Below, one piece after another: positions 1-8,126 of a stretch of 27,207 bases of DNA; positions within the stretch are counted from its first letter, which is position 1, and each line of letters opens with the position of its first letter. The translations under genes and the position numbers were made by a program. The notes beneath the pieces were generated by a model. The model did no database searches. It had not been told where the DNA came from and was given only the letters and a program-made list of their open reading frames with translations. Source of the DNA: a virus; the IMG/VR virus record IMGVR_UViG_3300035703_000369, positions 1 through 27,207 of that record. One strand, 5' to 3'.

Positions 1-547
1 CCTCAAAGTCGATCGTTGCTGTATCGAGTACAGACCCGCTCGATGCGAGCCGAATTTCTACTGCAAGGGATCGCGACACAAAGTTATTTGTCACCGTCAG
101 CGTCCAGTCGCGAGTCGTTGACAAGTTAACCCACGATCCCGTCGTTCCGCCGACCGTGCCGCCTGAACCCGACCACGTTGCATAAACCTCGAACAGCGAC
201 GCCGACCCCGAGACAAGCCACTCGCCGGTGATTGACACCAGCGTTCCGTTCGTGTTCGTCCGGCGAGCCGCTCCGTCGTTTGCCAAGCGATACGTCGCGG
301 TCGCTGTGCCACCGAGTCCAGCGCGAGAAAAGTTGAACGCGGTCTGATTCGAGATCGCGACGCTGGCGTTCGACTTTCCGTAAAAGCTTGAGAGCGAGAT
401 CGCGCCGCTCGCGACTCCGGCCAGCGTTCGCAGCGCCGACTCGTTAAGACTCGAGGTTGCCGTCGCCGACCGTCCGAGCTCGAGGTTGATCGAGCGGTCG
501 GTTGTCGATCCGCCGATCGAGATCTCGCCGGAGGAGACGAGAGGCAT
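1..547 (-). CDS. Tail structural protein, N-terminal part (cut by window edge)
   Basis: The reading frame opens with ATG at 547 and stays open to base 1, giving 182 residues; the C-terminus lies outside the window. Its ATG shares a TAATG junction with the stop of the upstream gene, so the two are translationally coupled. The start (MPLVSSGEISIGG) and the later S-L-S-S-F-Y-G-K motif are typical of proteins found next to tail fibres in siphophages. The rest is rich in Ser, Thr and Gly with alternating hydrophobic residues, as expected of a beta-sandwich virion protein. No catalytic motif is visible. I infer a tail or fibre-associated structural role from composition and position; the exact part of the tail is unknown. 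Confidence 0.7.
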   Translation of the reverse strand, partial: MPLVSSGEISIGGSTTDRSINLELGRSATATSSLNESALRTLAGVASGAISLSSFYGKSNASVAISNQTAFNFSRAGLGGTATATYRLANDGAARRTNTNGTLVSITGEWLVSGSASLFEVYATWSGSGGTVGGTTGSWVNLSTTRDWTLTVTNNFVSRSLAVEIRLASSGSVLDTATIDFE

Positions 548-909
548 TAGGCCGCGACGTCAGCCGGTGCTGCGGGAGCTTCGGGAGCCGGAGCCCAGGG
601 AAGAGGCTTCTGCTCGAGCGCGGCCTTCTCGACTTCCTTCGCGACGACGTAGGCGATGTGCGCCTTGTACGGCGAGAGCTGATCCTCCTGGGCCCACACC
701 CAGGCCTCAACCTCTGCGGGAGTGAGCTGCGAGAAGTCGACGAAATTCTCGGGAGCCGGATCGCCGACTTTGACCGAGAACGGAAGCTCGAAGCTGCACC
801 CGCTGTCGGTGCCCGTCATCGTGACGTCGACTTCTTTGACGACGTTTTGCAATTCGCCGACGTTGTGAACTCGGACCGCGTTGATCTTCAGCGTGTATTC
901 GATAGCCAT
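547..909 (-). CDS. DUF7936-like phage tail-associated protein
   Basis: 120 residues. The ATG at 909 is preceded by a good AGGAG ribosome site eight bases away. The N-terminus (MAIEYTLKINAVR) followed by N-V-V-K-E-V-D-V-T-M-T-G-T-D resembles a small phage family (DUF7936) often found among fibre genes of tailed phages. The C-terminal quarter is Ala/Pro-rich (roughly residues 100-120) and probably disordered. It sits 12 bases after the S74 tail fibre gene and overlaps the next tail gene by one base. The family assignment is from memory of the N-terminal pattern. The function is not known; a small virion or fibre accessory protein is the likeliest role. Confidence 0.7.
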   Translation of the reverse strand: MAIEYTLKINAVRVHNVGELQNVVKEVDVTMTGTDSGCSFELPFSVKVGDPAPENFVDFSQLTPAEVEAWVWAQEDQLSPYKAHIAYVVAKEVEKAALEQKPLPWAPAPEAPAAPADVAA

Positions 910-921
910 GACAAATATCTC

Positions 922-3900
922 CTAGTGAATGCGAGCCTCAAGGGCCGCGAATTTATTTCGTAGCGCGACCAGTTCCTTTGCAAGCTCGACCGCCGACACC
1001 ATTGCGGCGTTGCCGTAGGCAAGCGCGAGCGTCCCTTCGTTGTCCTCGCTGACAACCTCTGGCAGTAGTTCGCGCATTGCTTGTGCGGACACACCCGCCT
1101 GACGCTCGCCGCTGTCGATGCGCGTGTAAGTGCCTGCGCGAATGACTGCAAGGCGATCGACAAAGCCGTCGTATATCGGCGACCAGTCTTTCTTTAGCCG
1201 CTCGTCCGAGTACGCTGTGACGTTACCGGCGTATGTGCCGTTGCCGGACATATCAAGCTGCCATCGGTTTGCGGACGCTGACCAGCCTCCGATACGCATC
1301 ACGTTATCGGAGTCGAGACCGAAGTTGACGGCGTAGTAGCCGCCACGATGGAACGACATGATCGCGCCGCTGGCGTTGCTTGAGTACGCCTGCAAAGCCG
1401 GGCTGTCTGACGTCGTGTTGCGGTTAGCGACGAAATAGTTTTGACCGCTCCAGTTGTTCGTAGAACTCAACCCGCCTGTGTAGCTGGTGTAGTTGCTCGC
1501 ATCAAGTACGGCACGCCACGACTGCCACGATCCGCTGTTCTTGCCGCGAATTGCGATCTGCCCAGTACGGAAGTCGCCATAAATTTGGTGAATCCAAGCC
1601 GAGCTATACGCGGACGAGTACAGACCGCCGTCCGACTGACCGAACAGGCTGACGCTTGTGTTGTAGCCGATCTGGTTCTGCGTGACGTTATCTGGATTGA
1701 TAGGCGCTGACGAGCTGTTAAGCGTTAAACCAGAAACGCTACCGGCAGTTGTCGCGCTGGAGGCGCTGCCCGCGCTACCAGCGCTGTCAGCGTATCCAGC
1801 GTTTATCTTTGACCATCCGCCCCATGTACCGCGTTCTCTGTTTCGTATGGATAAGTAACGGTCACCGCTACCGTTGTATGCGTATCTCGGAATAGCGATC
1901 TGGCACGCATAGCTGCTGTAGGCGTAATCATTTCCAAGTCCAAGTGTAAACCCGTAAAACTGTCCTGCTCCTGTGCCGGGGCCATTGCCAGTGCCTTGAA
2001 CGTAGTACGCGCCAAAGTCCGGTACGCTGTTGAAGTCTGTGTAGGCGGAGTGGTTCTGCCCCATGTTGTTGAAAATCTGGTGGACACTGCGACCATTAAC
2101 GGCGCTAGAGTTTGCCGCAGTACCGGATATTGAGATACCCCACGTACCAGACGCGCCACCTCCTGTGAGCGTTGGCGCGTATGAGCTGTAGTTACCAGCG
2201 TGAAGGATTGCGTTGTTCTTGTAGTTAAAAGAATTTATCCCGGCATTGAAAATGACAATGCTCCACGCATTATCGACAACCTCGAATGTGCGGTCAGCAC
2301 TATTCCCAAGCTGTACGGTCATCGTTCCAGTAGATCGGTCTGCGGCACGGCCAATCCACGCTTCGCCGGTATTGTTTTGGCTTTGCGCGAACGTACCCAT
2401 ACGGATACGGCCCGTCATGTCTCCGCCGCTTAACGGAAGAGCGTAGCTGCTGTAGTTTCCAGCGTGTAGAACAATGTTTCCGAGAACATAGGAATTTACC
2501 CCGCTTGCCGAAAACGCTGCGCCTGACGCCGTCGTGTTGCCGTTCGGGTGTAAAGAGATCGTATCTGTGCCACCTACTCCTGCGGAGCCTTGGTAGTAAC
2601 TAATTCCGTATGTAGATGCGTTACCAAAGCTCCAGATCGGGTTTCGAGCGCCGACGTAGTAAGTCGCATTTGCAAAGCCGTTGTTTCCGCTTGAAGAGAC
2701 AAGCCCGGTAAACGTCGAATAGCCGCTGTAGTTACCAGTGTTTAGCACAAGGTTTTGGCTGGTGGTCGCGTAGATCTGTCCGCGTGTGTAGAAGTTGCCG
2801 CTATCTGGGGACAGCGACGCTACGCATTGATTGAGATCGTTTTCCCAAATAAACGCGCGGATTGCATCGCTACCGTAAGCTCTGAAACGCACGGCATGAG
2901 CGGTTCTTCCGTCTATGCTTGCTGGTGCGGTGCCGCCAGAGAGAGATCTCCCGGCGCCCGACTGGGCCATGTAAATGCCCCAGTTTGAGTCGGTATCGCT
3001 CCACAACATGATTCCGCGACTGGTTCCGCCGTCGACCTGATTCTGGACGGTGATCTTTGATCCGCCAGTAGCGCCGAGGAATCCGGTTACTGTGCCGCCG
3101 CTTAACGGAAGAGCGTAGCTGCTGTAGTTACCGGCGTGGAGTACCGCATTACCGTTGTAGCTAAAGCTATTACCATTGACGAGCTGAATGTCGCCAGCCG
3201 TTGTGACCTTGATTCGCTCCGTCGATGTCGTGCCGGACATGATCCGGACACCTTTTCCGGCTGTATCGCGCTGCGCGAGCGTCAGCCAACCTTTATCAGC
3301 TACCAGGGTAATTCCTTCAGCCGTGTATACGTCTGTATCTGAAGTGCCGCGAATTAAAAACCACCCAGCCCCAGAGCCGCCGCTGTCAAGAAACTGTATT
3401 CCAGCGTAGCTGCTCGCTGGGGGTTGAAAGCGAAGATCGCCGTGACCCGTCCTTGTTCCGGCAGTAATGTTTGCCCAGCCCACAGATTCGGCGCTGCCGG
3501 TGATCGAGATACCCCACGTCCCGCTAGCGCCGCTGCCAGTAAGTGACGGTGAGTAGCTGGTGTAGTTACCGGCGTGTATCGACTGGTTTCCGCCGACATA
3601 TAGGTTGTTTACGACGTACACTGAACCGCTCGGCGTCGAGAGGTTCATGTTCGTGTCGTCTATAGGCTGTATGGTGTTCTTCCAGGTTCCAGCGCCGACC
3701 TGAATGTTTCCGAATCGCGATGCGCCAGAAGACGCCGTGATCGCTCCGCTTAAAGTGCCGCCACTTAACGGCAGCGCATAGCTGTTGTAGTTACCGGCGT
3801 GGAGAGCAGCGTTACCGTGTATCGCGATATTGCCGCCGCCGGAGACGATAGAGAGGTTTGTCTGCCAATAGTTACCGCCGCCGGTATATATCCAGCGCCA

Positions 3901-4920
3901 TTGATTCTGGCTGGTAAAAAGAAGCGCTGGCGATGTATCACTGCGGGTTAGCTGTAGGTCTGTTGTTAGGTACAGCGTCCCAAAAGTTGGCGTACTTGAA
4001 GTGTTTAAGTTTTGATTCGCGCTGTAACCGGCGCCAGCCATAGCGTAGCTGTTGTAGTTACCAGCGTGAATTACCGCGTGCTGCGAAGGTCCGACAGTTA
4101 CGCTGCCACCGCCGTATCCCAAGGTGACCGGACCGGCGTGGCTGTACTGGAGCCAAAGTGTGTCGGATGCAGATGAGGTCTGTAGCGTGTTGTAGTAGCC
4201 GCTATAGCCAACCCACAAGTTTCCAAATACGGCACCAACCCCGGTGTTTGCAGCGACGATGTTTCCCGTGATTGTCCCGCCGCTCAACGGGAGATAACTC
4301 GACAGAGAAGTGCTGTTTGCAGGCGTGTAGCCGAGGGCGGTCGTTACGTTGCCCGAGGTGATCTCACCGCGAATGGTCGCGGAGCTTTTGTTCTCGACGT
4401 TGCCGAGACCCACGTCGCTCGATGTGAGCGTGACAGCGCCGGTACGTCCTGCGACAGACGTGACCGCGTCGGTGAATGACATCACGCCCGTCGAGCTGTT
4501 ATAGCTCAACGAACCCGAGGCGGAGATCGAGGCGCGAGCTCGAGCCTGGGTGAAGTAGAGATTCGTCGATCCTTCAGCGAGCGAGTCGGTCGAACCTGGC
4601 GACGCGCTGATCTCGATGTAGGTCGAGCCAGTCCATCGGTAGGTCTTGTTCGCGTCGATCGTGACGTAGATCTTGCCCGTCTCGCCCGTACCAGGGAGCG
4701 ACGCAAAGTTCGCGACCTCGACAACATCGTCCACATAGGACGGAAGCTGCGCGGACGGAACCTTCCCGGCGGCATCGAGGGAGGCGTAGCCATTGGCGAC
4801 GCCCTTGTTCGATGCGACCTCCTTCTGCCCGAGCTCGGTGTTGAGCCCGGTGAAGTTAGCGTCGACTTCCTGGTGAGTAAGAGCGGCGCCCTTACCCGCG
4901 CGAGTGACGATCGTTGCCAC
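922..4920 (-). CDS. Tail fibre with C-terminal S74 intramolecular chaperone
   Basis: 1332 residues starting with GTG at 4920, with a GAGGA sequence ten bases upstream that overlaps the previous stop. Residues 1-130 look like a fibre N-terminus that docks to the tail. The middle holds at least eight H-A-G-N-Y-x-S-Y repeats, often followed by L-P-L-S-G-G-T, separated by variable beta-rich segments; this is typical of trimeric fibre shafts and receptor-binding domains. The last 95 residues, from S1238, form a peptidase S74 (endosialidase-type) chaperone: S-D-E-R-L-K gives the Ser1238/Lys1243 dyad for self-cleavage after trimer folding. The middle of the gene is visibly poorer in GC than its 5' end and its neighbours, suggesting modular acquisition. 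Role: host receptor recognition. Confidence 0.93.
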   Translation of the reverse strand: MATIVTRAGKGAALTHQEVDANFTGLNTELGQKEVASNKGVANGYASLDAAGKVPSAQLPSYVDDVVEVANFASLPGTGETGKIYVTIDANKTYRWTGSTYIEISASPGSTDSLAEGSTNLYFTQARARASISASGSLSYNSSTGVMSFTDAVTSVAGRTGAVTLTSSDVGLGNVENKSSATIRGEITSGNVTTALGYTPANSTSLSSYLPLSGGTITGNIVAANTGVGAVFGNLWVGYSGYYNTLQTSSASDTLWLQYSHAGPVTLGYGGGSVTVGPSQHAVIHAGNYNSYAMAGAGYSANQNLNTSSTPTFGTLYLTTDLQLTRSDTSPALLFTSQNQWRWIYTGGGNYWQTNLSIVSGGGNIAIHGNAALHAGNYNSYALPLSGGTLSGAITASSGASRFGNIQVGAGTWKNTIQPIDDTNMNLSTPSGSVYVVNNLYVGGNQSIHAGNYTSYSPSLTGSGASGTWGISITGSAESVGWANITAGTRTGHGDLRFQPPASSYAGIQFLDSGGSGAGWFLIRGTSDTDVYTAEGITLVADKGWLTLAQRDTAGKGVRIMSGTTSTERIKVTTAGDIQLVNGNSFSYNGNAVLHAGNYSSYALPLSGGTVTGFLGATGGSKITVQNQVDGGTSRGIMLWSDTDSNWGIYMAQSGAGRSLSGGTAPASIDGRTAHAVRFRAYGSDAIRAFIWENDLNQCVASLSPDSGNFYTRGQIYATTSQNLVLNTGNYSGYSTFTGLVSSSGNNGFANATYYVGARNPIWSFGNASTYGISYYQGSAGVGGTDTISLHPNGNTTASGAAFSASGVNSYVLGNIVLHAGNYSSYALPLSGGDMTGRIRMGTFAQSQNNTGEAWIGRAADRSTGTMTVQLGNSADRTFEVVDNAWSIVIFNAGINSFNYKNNAILHAGNYSSYAPTLTGGGASGTWGISISGTAANSSAVNGRSVHQIFNNMGQNHSAYTDFNSVPDFGAYYVQGTGNGPGTGAGQFYGFTLGLGNDYAYSSYACQIAIPRYAYNGSGDRYLSIRNRERGTWGGWSKINAGYADSAGSAGSASSATTAGSVSGLTLNSSSAPINPDNVTQNQIGYNTSVSLFGQSDGGLYSSAYSSAWIHQIYGDFRTGQIAIRGKNSGSWQSWRAVLDASNYTSYTGGLSSTNNWSGQNYFVANRNTTSDSPALQAYSSNASGAIMSFHRGGYYAVNFGLDSDNVMRIGGWSASANRWQLDMSGNGTYAGNVTAYSDERLKKDWSPIYDGFVDRLAVIRAGTYTRIDSGERQAGVSAQAMRELLPEVVSEDNEGTLALAYGNAAMVSAVELAKELVALRNKFAALEARIH
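1479..4070 (-). repeat. HAGNY-type repeats inside tail fibre gene
   Basis: The motif encoding (L/I)HAGNYxSY recurs eight times at irregular spacing (for example at 4041-4068, 3113-3137, 2442-2465, 2180-2203), with degenerate copies near 2727 and 1479. Several copies continue into L-P-L-S-G-G-(T/D) and others into G-A-S-G-T-W-G-I-S-I. The repeats are protein-coding and can mediate recombination between fibre alleles. Confidence 0.85.
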
Positions 4921-4926
4921 GTTCGA

Positions 4927-5358
4927 TTATTCCTCGGAGATCGTGAGGGTGCTCGAGGCGAATTCCGGGATGATCAAGTTCGACACAGCGAGCGACGCGG
5001 TGAGCGCGCCCTTGTAGAGAATCTTCCCTGCGCCGCTCGAGGCCGTGCCGACCGCAAAATGGGAGATGGTGTTCGAGCCCCCGGTGCATTGCGGGAAGGT
5101 GATCGCTGCGGCGTTCGTGACGGAATTGTTCGTCACGGTCCAGCCGCCCGAGGTGCGCGCGACGGCGACTCGAGCGTAGCCTGTGTAGCTTGCCTCGCTC
5201 GTCGTCTGGTCGCCTGCCTCGCCAGGATCGGCGGTGTGGAGCGAGACGTAGAGGTTCGTGTTCGGCGAGCTCGCCGCGTTGTCTGCCAGGTTGGCGATCG
5301 CCGTTCCCTGGAAGAACAGTTTCATCAGGTCATTCTCGAATGTATTGCCCTTGGACAT
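4927..5358 (-). CDS. Small phage tail fibre-type structural protein
   Basis: 143 residues, ATG at 5358 with a strong AGGAG site seven bases upstream. It follows a pattern I recognise from many proteobacterial phages: N-terminus M-S-K-x-x-x-F-E-x-x-L, then L-Y-V-S-L-H-T-A-D-P-G-E-A-G-D-Q-T-T-S-E, Y-T-G-Y-A-R-V-A-V-A-R, T-N-A-A-A-I-T-F-P and a closing F-A-S-S-T-L-T-I-S-E. These proteins are usually annotated as tail fibre proteins and are virion components. Six bases separate it from the long fibre gene downstream, so both are probably made from one message and may assemble together. No enzymatic motif is seen. Confidence 0.85.
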   Translation of the reverse strand: MSKGNTFENDLMKLFFQGTAIANLADNAASSPNTNLYVSLHTADPGEAGDQTTSEASYTGYARVAVARTSGGWTVTNNSVTNAAAITFPQCTGGSNTISHFAVGTASSGAGKILYKGALTASLAVSNLIIPEFASSTLTISEE

Positions 5359-5371
5359 TTTTTCTCTCCTG

Positions 5372-6034
5372 TTAGATCACGTCTCGGAGTGCTGCCCGCG
5401 GGAAGCATTCAAGCGCCGAGTCGCGTGTTGCGTTGTAAATCTCGAACTCTGGATGACGTTGCGCCGCCTCGTTGAAGGCGGACGCGAAGACCTGATACGG
5501 CGAGCCCTTATTGAGCGCGCCTGGATGGTCACCGAACCAATGCCGCCTCGAGCCCGACATCTTCATGTCGAAGCCGAGCAGGACGATCGGCGAGCAGCTC
5601 GAGAGGACGGCAATGTTCAATGCCTGGAATCCCGAGTTGTCGCCGCGATGTATGTGAACAGGCTCGAGCGAGAAGCCCTGCCGGTCGATGCTCTCGATGT
5701 AATGCAGGCGCCACCGTCGAGCGGCTCCGGCGTCCTGTGTTACTCGTAATCCTTTGAAGCTCGGCGCGCCCTGGTGGAGATCCCACCATTCCGGGTCCGC
5801 GGCGTAGAGCACGTCGGCCCAGGGTGCGAGCTTGTAGTTGTCGTTGACGACGATCACCGCCGCGCGTTCGCGACAGTAGTCGACGTCTTCTGCGGTAAGA
5901 CTAGGTCCGCTCGCGACGACGACGCAGGGACGGCCCCGCAGTCTCGCGAAAGGGTTCCGGCGCACCGCCGAGCGCCTGGTGTTCTTTTGGTCCTGGGAGC
6001 TCCGGGATCTTTCCCTCTCGAGCTGCCCACCCAT
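5372..6034 (-). CDS. DUF115-like protein with A-S-G-P-S-L motif
   Basis: 220 residues from ATG at 6034. The core begins with V-V-V-A-S-G-P-S-L (residues 38-46), then V-I-V-V-N-D-N-Y, L-Y-A-A-D-P-E-W-W and a later I-V-L-L-G-F-D-M-K. This order (G-P-S-L, a nucleotide-fold strand, D-P-x-W-W, G-F-D) is that of the DUF115 / MptE-like group, which includes predicted sugar- or nucleotide-handling enzymes and phage proteins labelled 'norphogenetic'. The start is uncertain: ATG 6034 and GTG 5965 both lie inside the upstream gene and neither has a strong ribosome site; a TTG at 6055 is also in frame. It sits between the head and tail-fibre genes. Substrate and role are unknown; modification of virion or host surface glycans is possible. 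Confidence 0.72.
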   Translation of the reverse strand: MGGQLERERSRSSQDQKNTRRSAVRRNPFARLRGRPCVVVASGPSLTAEDVDYCRERAAVIVVNDNYKLAPWADVLYAADPEWWDLHQGAPSFKGLRVTQDAGAARRWRLHYIESIDRQGFSLEPVHIHRGDNSGFQALNIAVLSSCSPIVLLGFDMKMSGSRRHWFGDHPGALNKGSPYQVFASAFNEAAQRHPEFEIYNATRDSALECFPRAALRDVI

Positions 6035-6149
6035 TAAGAAGCGCGACGTCGGCAAGCTCGCCCTTGAGCTCGTCGCCGACAGCGTAGTCGCGCGCGTGAT
6101 GTTCGCCGTCCGGGACGCCCCGGAAGCGATGCGTGACGATTATCTTCAT
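5901..6149 (-). CDS. Small protein of the head-tail region, unknown function
   Basis: 82 residues, ATG at 6149, first gene after the major capsid gene. The N-terminal half (M-K-I-I-V-T-H-R-F-R-G-V-P-D-G then A-R-D-Y-A-V-G-D-E-L-K-G-E-L-A-D-V-A-L) resembles small proteins often encoded right after capsid genes in HK97-type phages, where short beta-rich proteins occupy the connector region. The C-terminal third is Arg/Pro-rich, and its coding stretch overlaps the start of the DUF115-like gene in another frame by about 130 bases. That makes the true C-terminus or the downstream start uncertain. No domain is recognised with certainty. Confidence 0.6.
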   Translation of the reverse strand: MKIIVTHRFRGVPDGEHHARDYAVGDELKGELADVALLNGWAAREGKIPELPGPKEHQALGGAPEPFRETAGPSLRRRRERT

Positions 6150-6162
6150 GCGGAAACCAGGA

Positions 6163-6180
6163 CGGGAGGTCGCCCTCCCG
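6163..6180 (-). terminator. GC-rich hairpin with GNRA tetraloop after capsid gene
   Basis: On the minus-strand transcript a perfect 7-bp stem CGGGAGG/CCTCCCG closes a GCGA tetraloop, a GNRA-class loop. It lies 20 bases past the capsid stop and 13 bases before the next ATG. No T-tract follows, so it is unlikely to be a classical terminator. A role as an mRNA 3'-end stabiliser or attenuator that favours high capsid expression is more plausible. Confidence 0.5.
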
Positions 6181-6200
6181 CCCTGGGTGCTCCTAGCTTA

Positions 6201-7418
6201 TTAGGCCGCAGCGATCTTCAAGACCTTGACCGCCTGGTTGTCGGTGACCTTGCCACCGACGCGCTTGCGGAAGATCCACTTCACCTGACCCGGCGAGGTG
6301 ACTTCGTCCATCGTCACGCGAAGGCCGACGAGGTCGACGATCGTGTAACCCGCACGGAAGTCTCCGAAGGCGATCGGGAACGCATTCGCGGCCACATCGG
6401 CCATGTCCTCGTTCTCGACAACCGCGTAACCGAGCAGGGTGCTCGGCATTCCAGCCGCAAGGCCCGGCGCCCAGAGGTAGTTCCCCTCCGAGTCCTTGAA
6501 CTTGCGAACCGACGCGAGGACGCCCTTGTTCATCATAAACCGAGCGTTCGCGCGGTAGCCCGCCTTCAGCTTGTGGATCAGGGTGATCAAAGCGTCCGAC
6601 GGGTTGGAGGCCGCAAAGTCCGCAGCCGCGCCCGAGAGCACGAACTGGTGCGAACCAAACGCCAGGCTCGCATCGTCGTTCGCGCTCTTCGTGGCGACCA
6701 TCAAGCCGGTCGGCTTGTTGGTGCCGTTGCCAGAGGTGAATGCAGTCCCTTCAGCCGCAGCGAACGCCACCGACACCGAGTTCGTCAGCCATCCGGCGAC
6801 ATCGAAGAAGATGTCGTTGAGCGACTCTTCCGAGGCCTTCGGGTAGGCGTAGAGGGTGCCGAACGTCGGAGCCACTTCGCCGAGCTGCGGCGTGTTGCTC
6901 TCCGAGCGGGCGCCGTTCTCACCGGCCCAGGAGGTGCCCGTACCGAGCGTGTCGACCAGGATCTTGTAATCCGGGCTCGACGCGGTCACTACGTTTGCGA
7001 CCTGGCGCATCGGCGAGACGTTGGTGAGCTGCGTCACGATCGCGCGGGAGATCTCCTCGGGAACGGCATAGCCGCCCGCCGCAGAGCCACCCGAGCCGGT
7101 CGTGTAGACGGCCTTGCGCTCGGCGTCCTGGAGAGCAGCGATCGCCTTCTGGTCGCGCGGGCTGCGGATGTAGTTCACGAAGGCCGACTTGTGCTCGTCG
7201 TCCTTCTTGCCCTCGCCAGCGCCAGCGATCGTGATGCGACCGAGCTTGACGTTCACTTCCTCGAGCGACTTCTGAACCTTGGCGAACTCTGCGTCAGCCT
7301 TGGCCTCGAACTCGCGGCGCTCGCTGTCCGAACGCTTCTCGAACACCTCACGAGCTGAACGCTCGTCGGTGACTACTTTTGCGAGCGCATCGACGGCGCT
7401 CTTCACTTCGATTGACAT
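6201..7418 (-). CDS. Major capsid protein, HK97 fold
   Basis: 405 residues, ATG at 7418, GAGG nine bases upstream. Residues 1-70 are charged and helical (a coiled coil), matching the delta scaffold domain of HK97 gp5-type capsids. K102-A103 in A-E-R-K-A-V-Y-T-T lies where the HK97 prohead protease cuts (after residue 103 in HK97), so removal of the delta domain there is an inference. The remainder shows the usual HK97 series: G-G-Y-A-V-P-E-E, S-P-M-R-Q-V-A-N-V, A-Y-P-K-A-S-E-E-S-L-N-D-I, G-N-G-T-N-K-P-T-G and the C-terminal F-G-D-F-R-A-G-Y-x-I-V-D. It follows protease and portal in the standard order. It forms the icosahedral shell. Confidence 0.96.
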   Translation of the reverse strand: MSIEVKSAVDALAKVVTDERSAREVFEKRSDSERREFEAKADAEFAKVQKSLEEVNVKLGRITIAGAGEGKKDDEHKSAFVNYIRSPRDQKAIAALQDAERKAVYTTGSGGSAAGGYAVPEEISRAIVTQLTNVSPMRQVANVVTASSPDYKILVDTLGTGTSWAGENGARSESNTPQLGEVAPTFGTLYAYPKASEESLNDIFFDVAGWLTNSVSVAFAAAEGTAFTSGNGTNKPTGLMVATKSANDDASLAFGSHQFVLSGAAADFAASNPSDALITLIHKLKAGYRANARFMMNKGVLASVRKFKDSEGNYLWAPGLAAGMPSTLLGYAVVENEDMADVAANAFPIAFGDFRAGYTIVDLVGLRVTMDEVTSPGQVKWIFRKRVGGKVTDNQAVKVLKIAAA

Positions 7419-7458
7419 TTTTGTTTACCTCAAAGAATGAATGACTAAATGGTTCCGT

Positions 7459-8115
7459 TCACTTTGACGTGAGCTCCTCGACCGTTCGCTTGATGTGATC
7501 GGCGAGGTCGTTCTCTGCTGTGTCCTCGATCTCTGCGTCACACAGAGCCGAGTCACCAAAGCCATGCGCTGTTATTTGCTTGGCTTCTTTGCGAGAGAAT
7601 CCGGCGTCACGCAGGAACCTCTCGAAATCTTTGGGCGAGCTAATGTCGCTCGCTTTGACGCCCGTGATCCGGGCCTCGGAATTAGCCGGGAATGTCACCG
7701 GCGAAACTTCCCAGAGCTGAACGTCCGTCAGGATTCGCGAGTCCTGCTCGCGGTCGACCTGGTATGACCGAGTCGTGTATCCGATCGAGAGCCCGGTCAG
7801 AGCGCCGAGCTTGATCAGCTCGCGCGCCTCGTTGCCGCGCTGCGTGTCGGCGAGCTTGCCCTTCACAAAGAGACCGCGATCGTCCTCGCGCATTTCGGTC
7901 CAGACACCGATCGGCTCTTCTGGGTTGTGCTGCCAGAGCATCGCAGGCATCCGGCCGGAGGCCTTCGCCTCCTCGAGCGACTTCGAGAACGCGCCAGGCG
8001 CGACGACGTCGCTGTAGCTGTCGAGGTTGCCGAAGACCGAGCCGTAGCCCTCGATCACTCCAGAGTCGTCGACCGCTTTGATCTCGGCGACGACCTTCAA
8101 TCGTTTCGTTTCCAT
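7459..8115 (-). CDS. Prohead protease, HK97 gp4 type (S78)
   Basis: 218 residues. ATG 8115 is chosen because a GAGGA ribosome site lies eight bases upstream. An in-frame ATG at 8130 forms an ATGA overlap with the portal stop but lacks such a site. The fold signature is clear: E-G-Y-G-S-V-F-G-N-L-D then V-x-P-G-A-F, the catalytic His63 in L-W-Q-H-N, Ser110 in T-G-L-S-I-G-Y, and E136 in L-W-E-V-S-P-V-T-F-P-A-N. These match the His/Ser/Glu triad of the HK97 protease. It cleaves the capsid delta domain and itself during head maturation. The C-terminal part (from about 165) has an acidic, helical tail that could serve in assembly before self-cleavage. Confidence 0.94.
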   Translation of the reverse strand: METKRLKVVAEIKAVDDSGVIEGYGSVFGNLDSYSDVVAPGAFSKSLEEAKASGRMPAMLWQHNPEEPIGVWTEMREDDRGLFVKGKLADTQRGNEARELIKLGALTGLSIGYTTRSYQVDREQDSRILTDVQLWEVSPVTFPANSEARITGVKASDISSPKDFERFLRDAGFSRKEAKQITAHGFGDSALCDAEIEDTAENDLADHIKRTVEELTSK

Positions 8116-8126
8116 TGTCGTTGTCC

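Noticed and set aside
1479-4070. HAGNY repeats as a possible invertible or CRISPR-like array
   Set aside because: They are irregularly spaced coding repeats in a fibre gene; no inverted flanks were seen and the serine recombinase is of the large integrase type, not a small invertase.
5979-7358. 459-residue open frame on the plus strand, opposite the capsid gene
   Set aside because: It is antisense to a clear HK97 capsid gene, has shadow composition (Arg, Val, Asp, Ala-rich) and no ribosome site or family motif.
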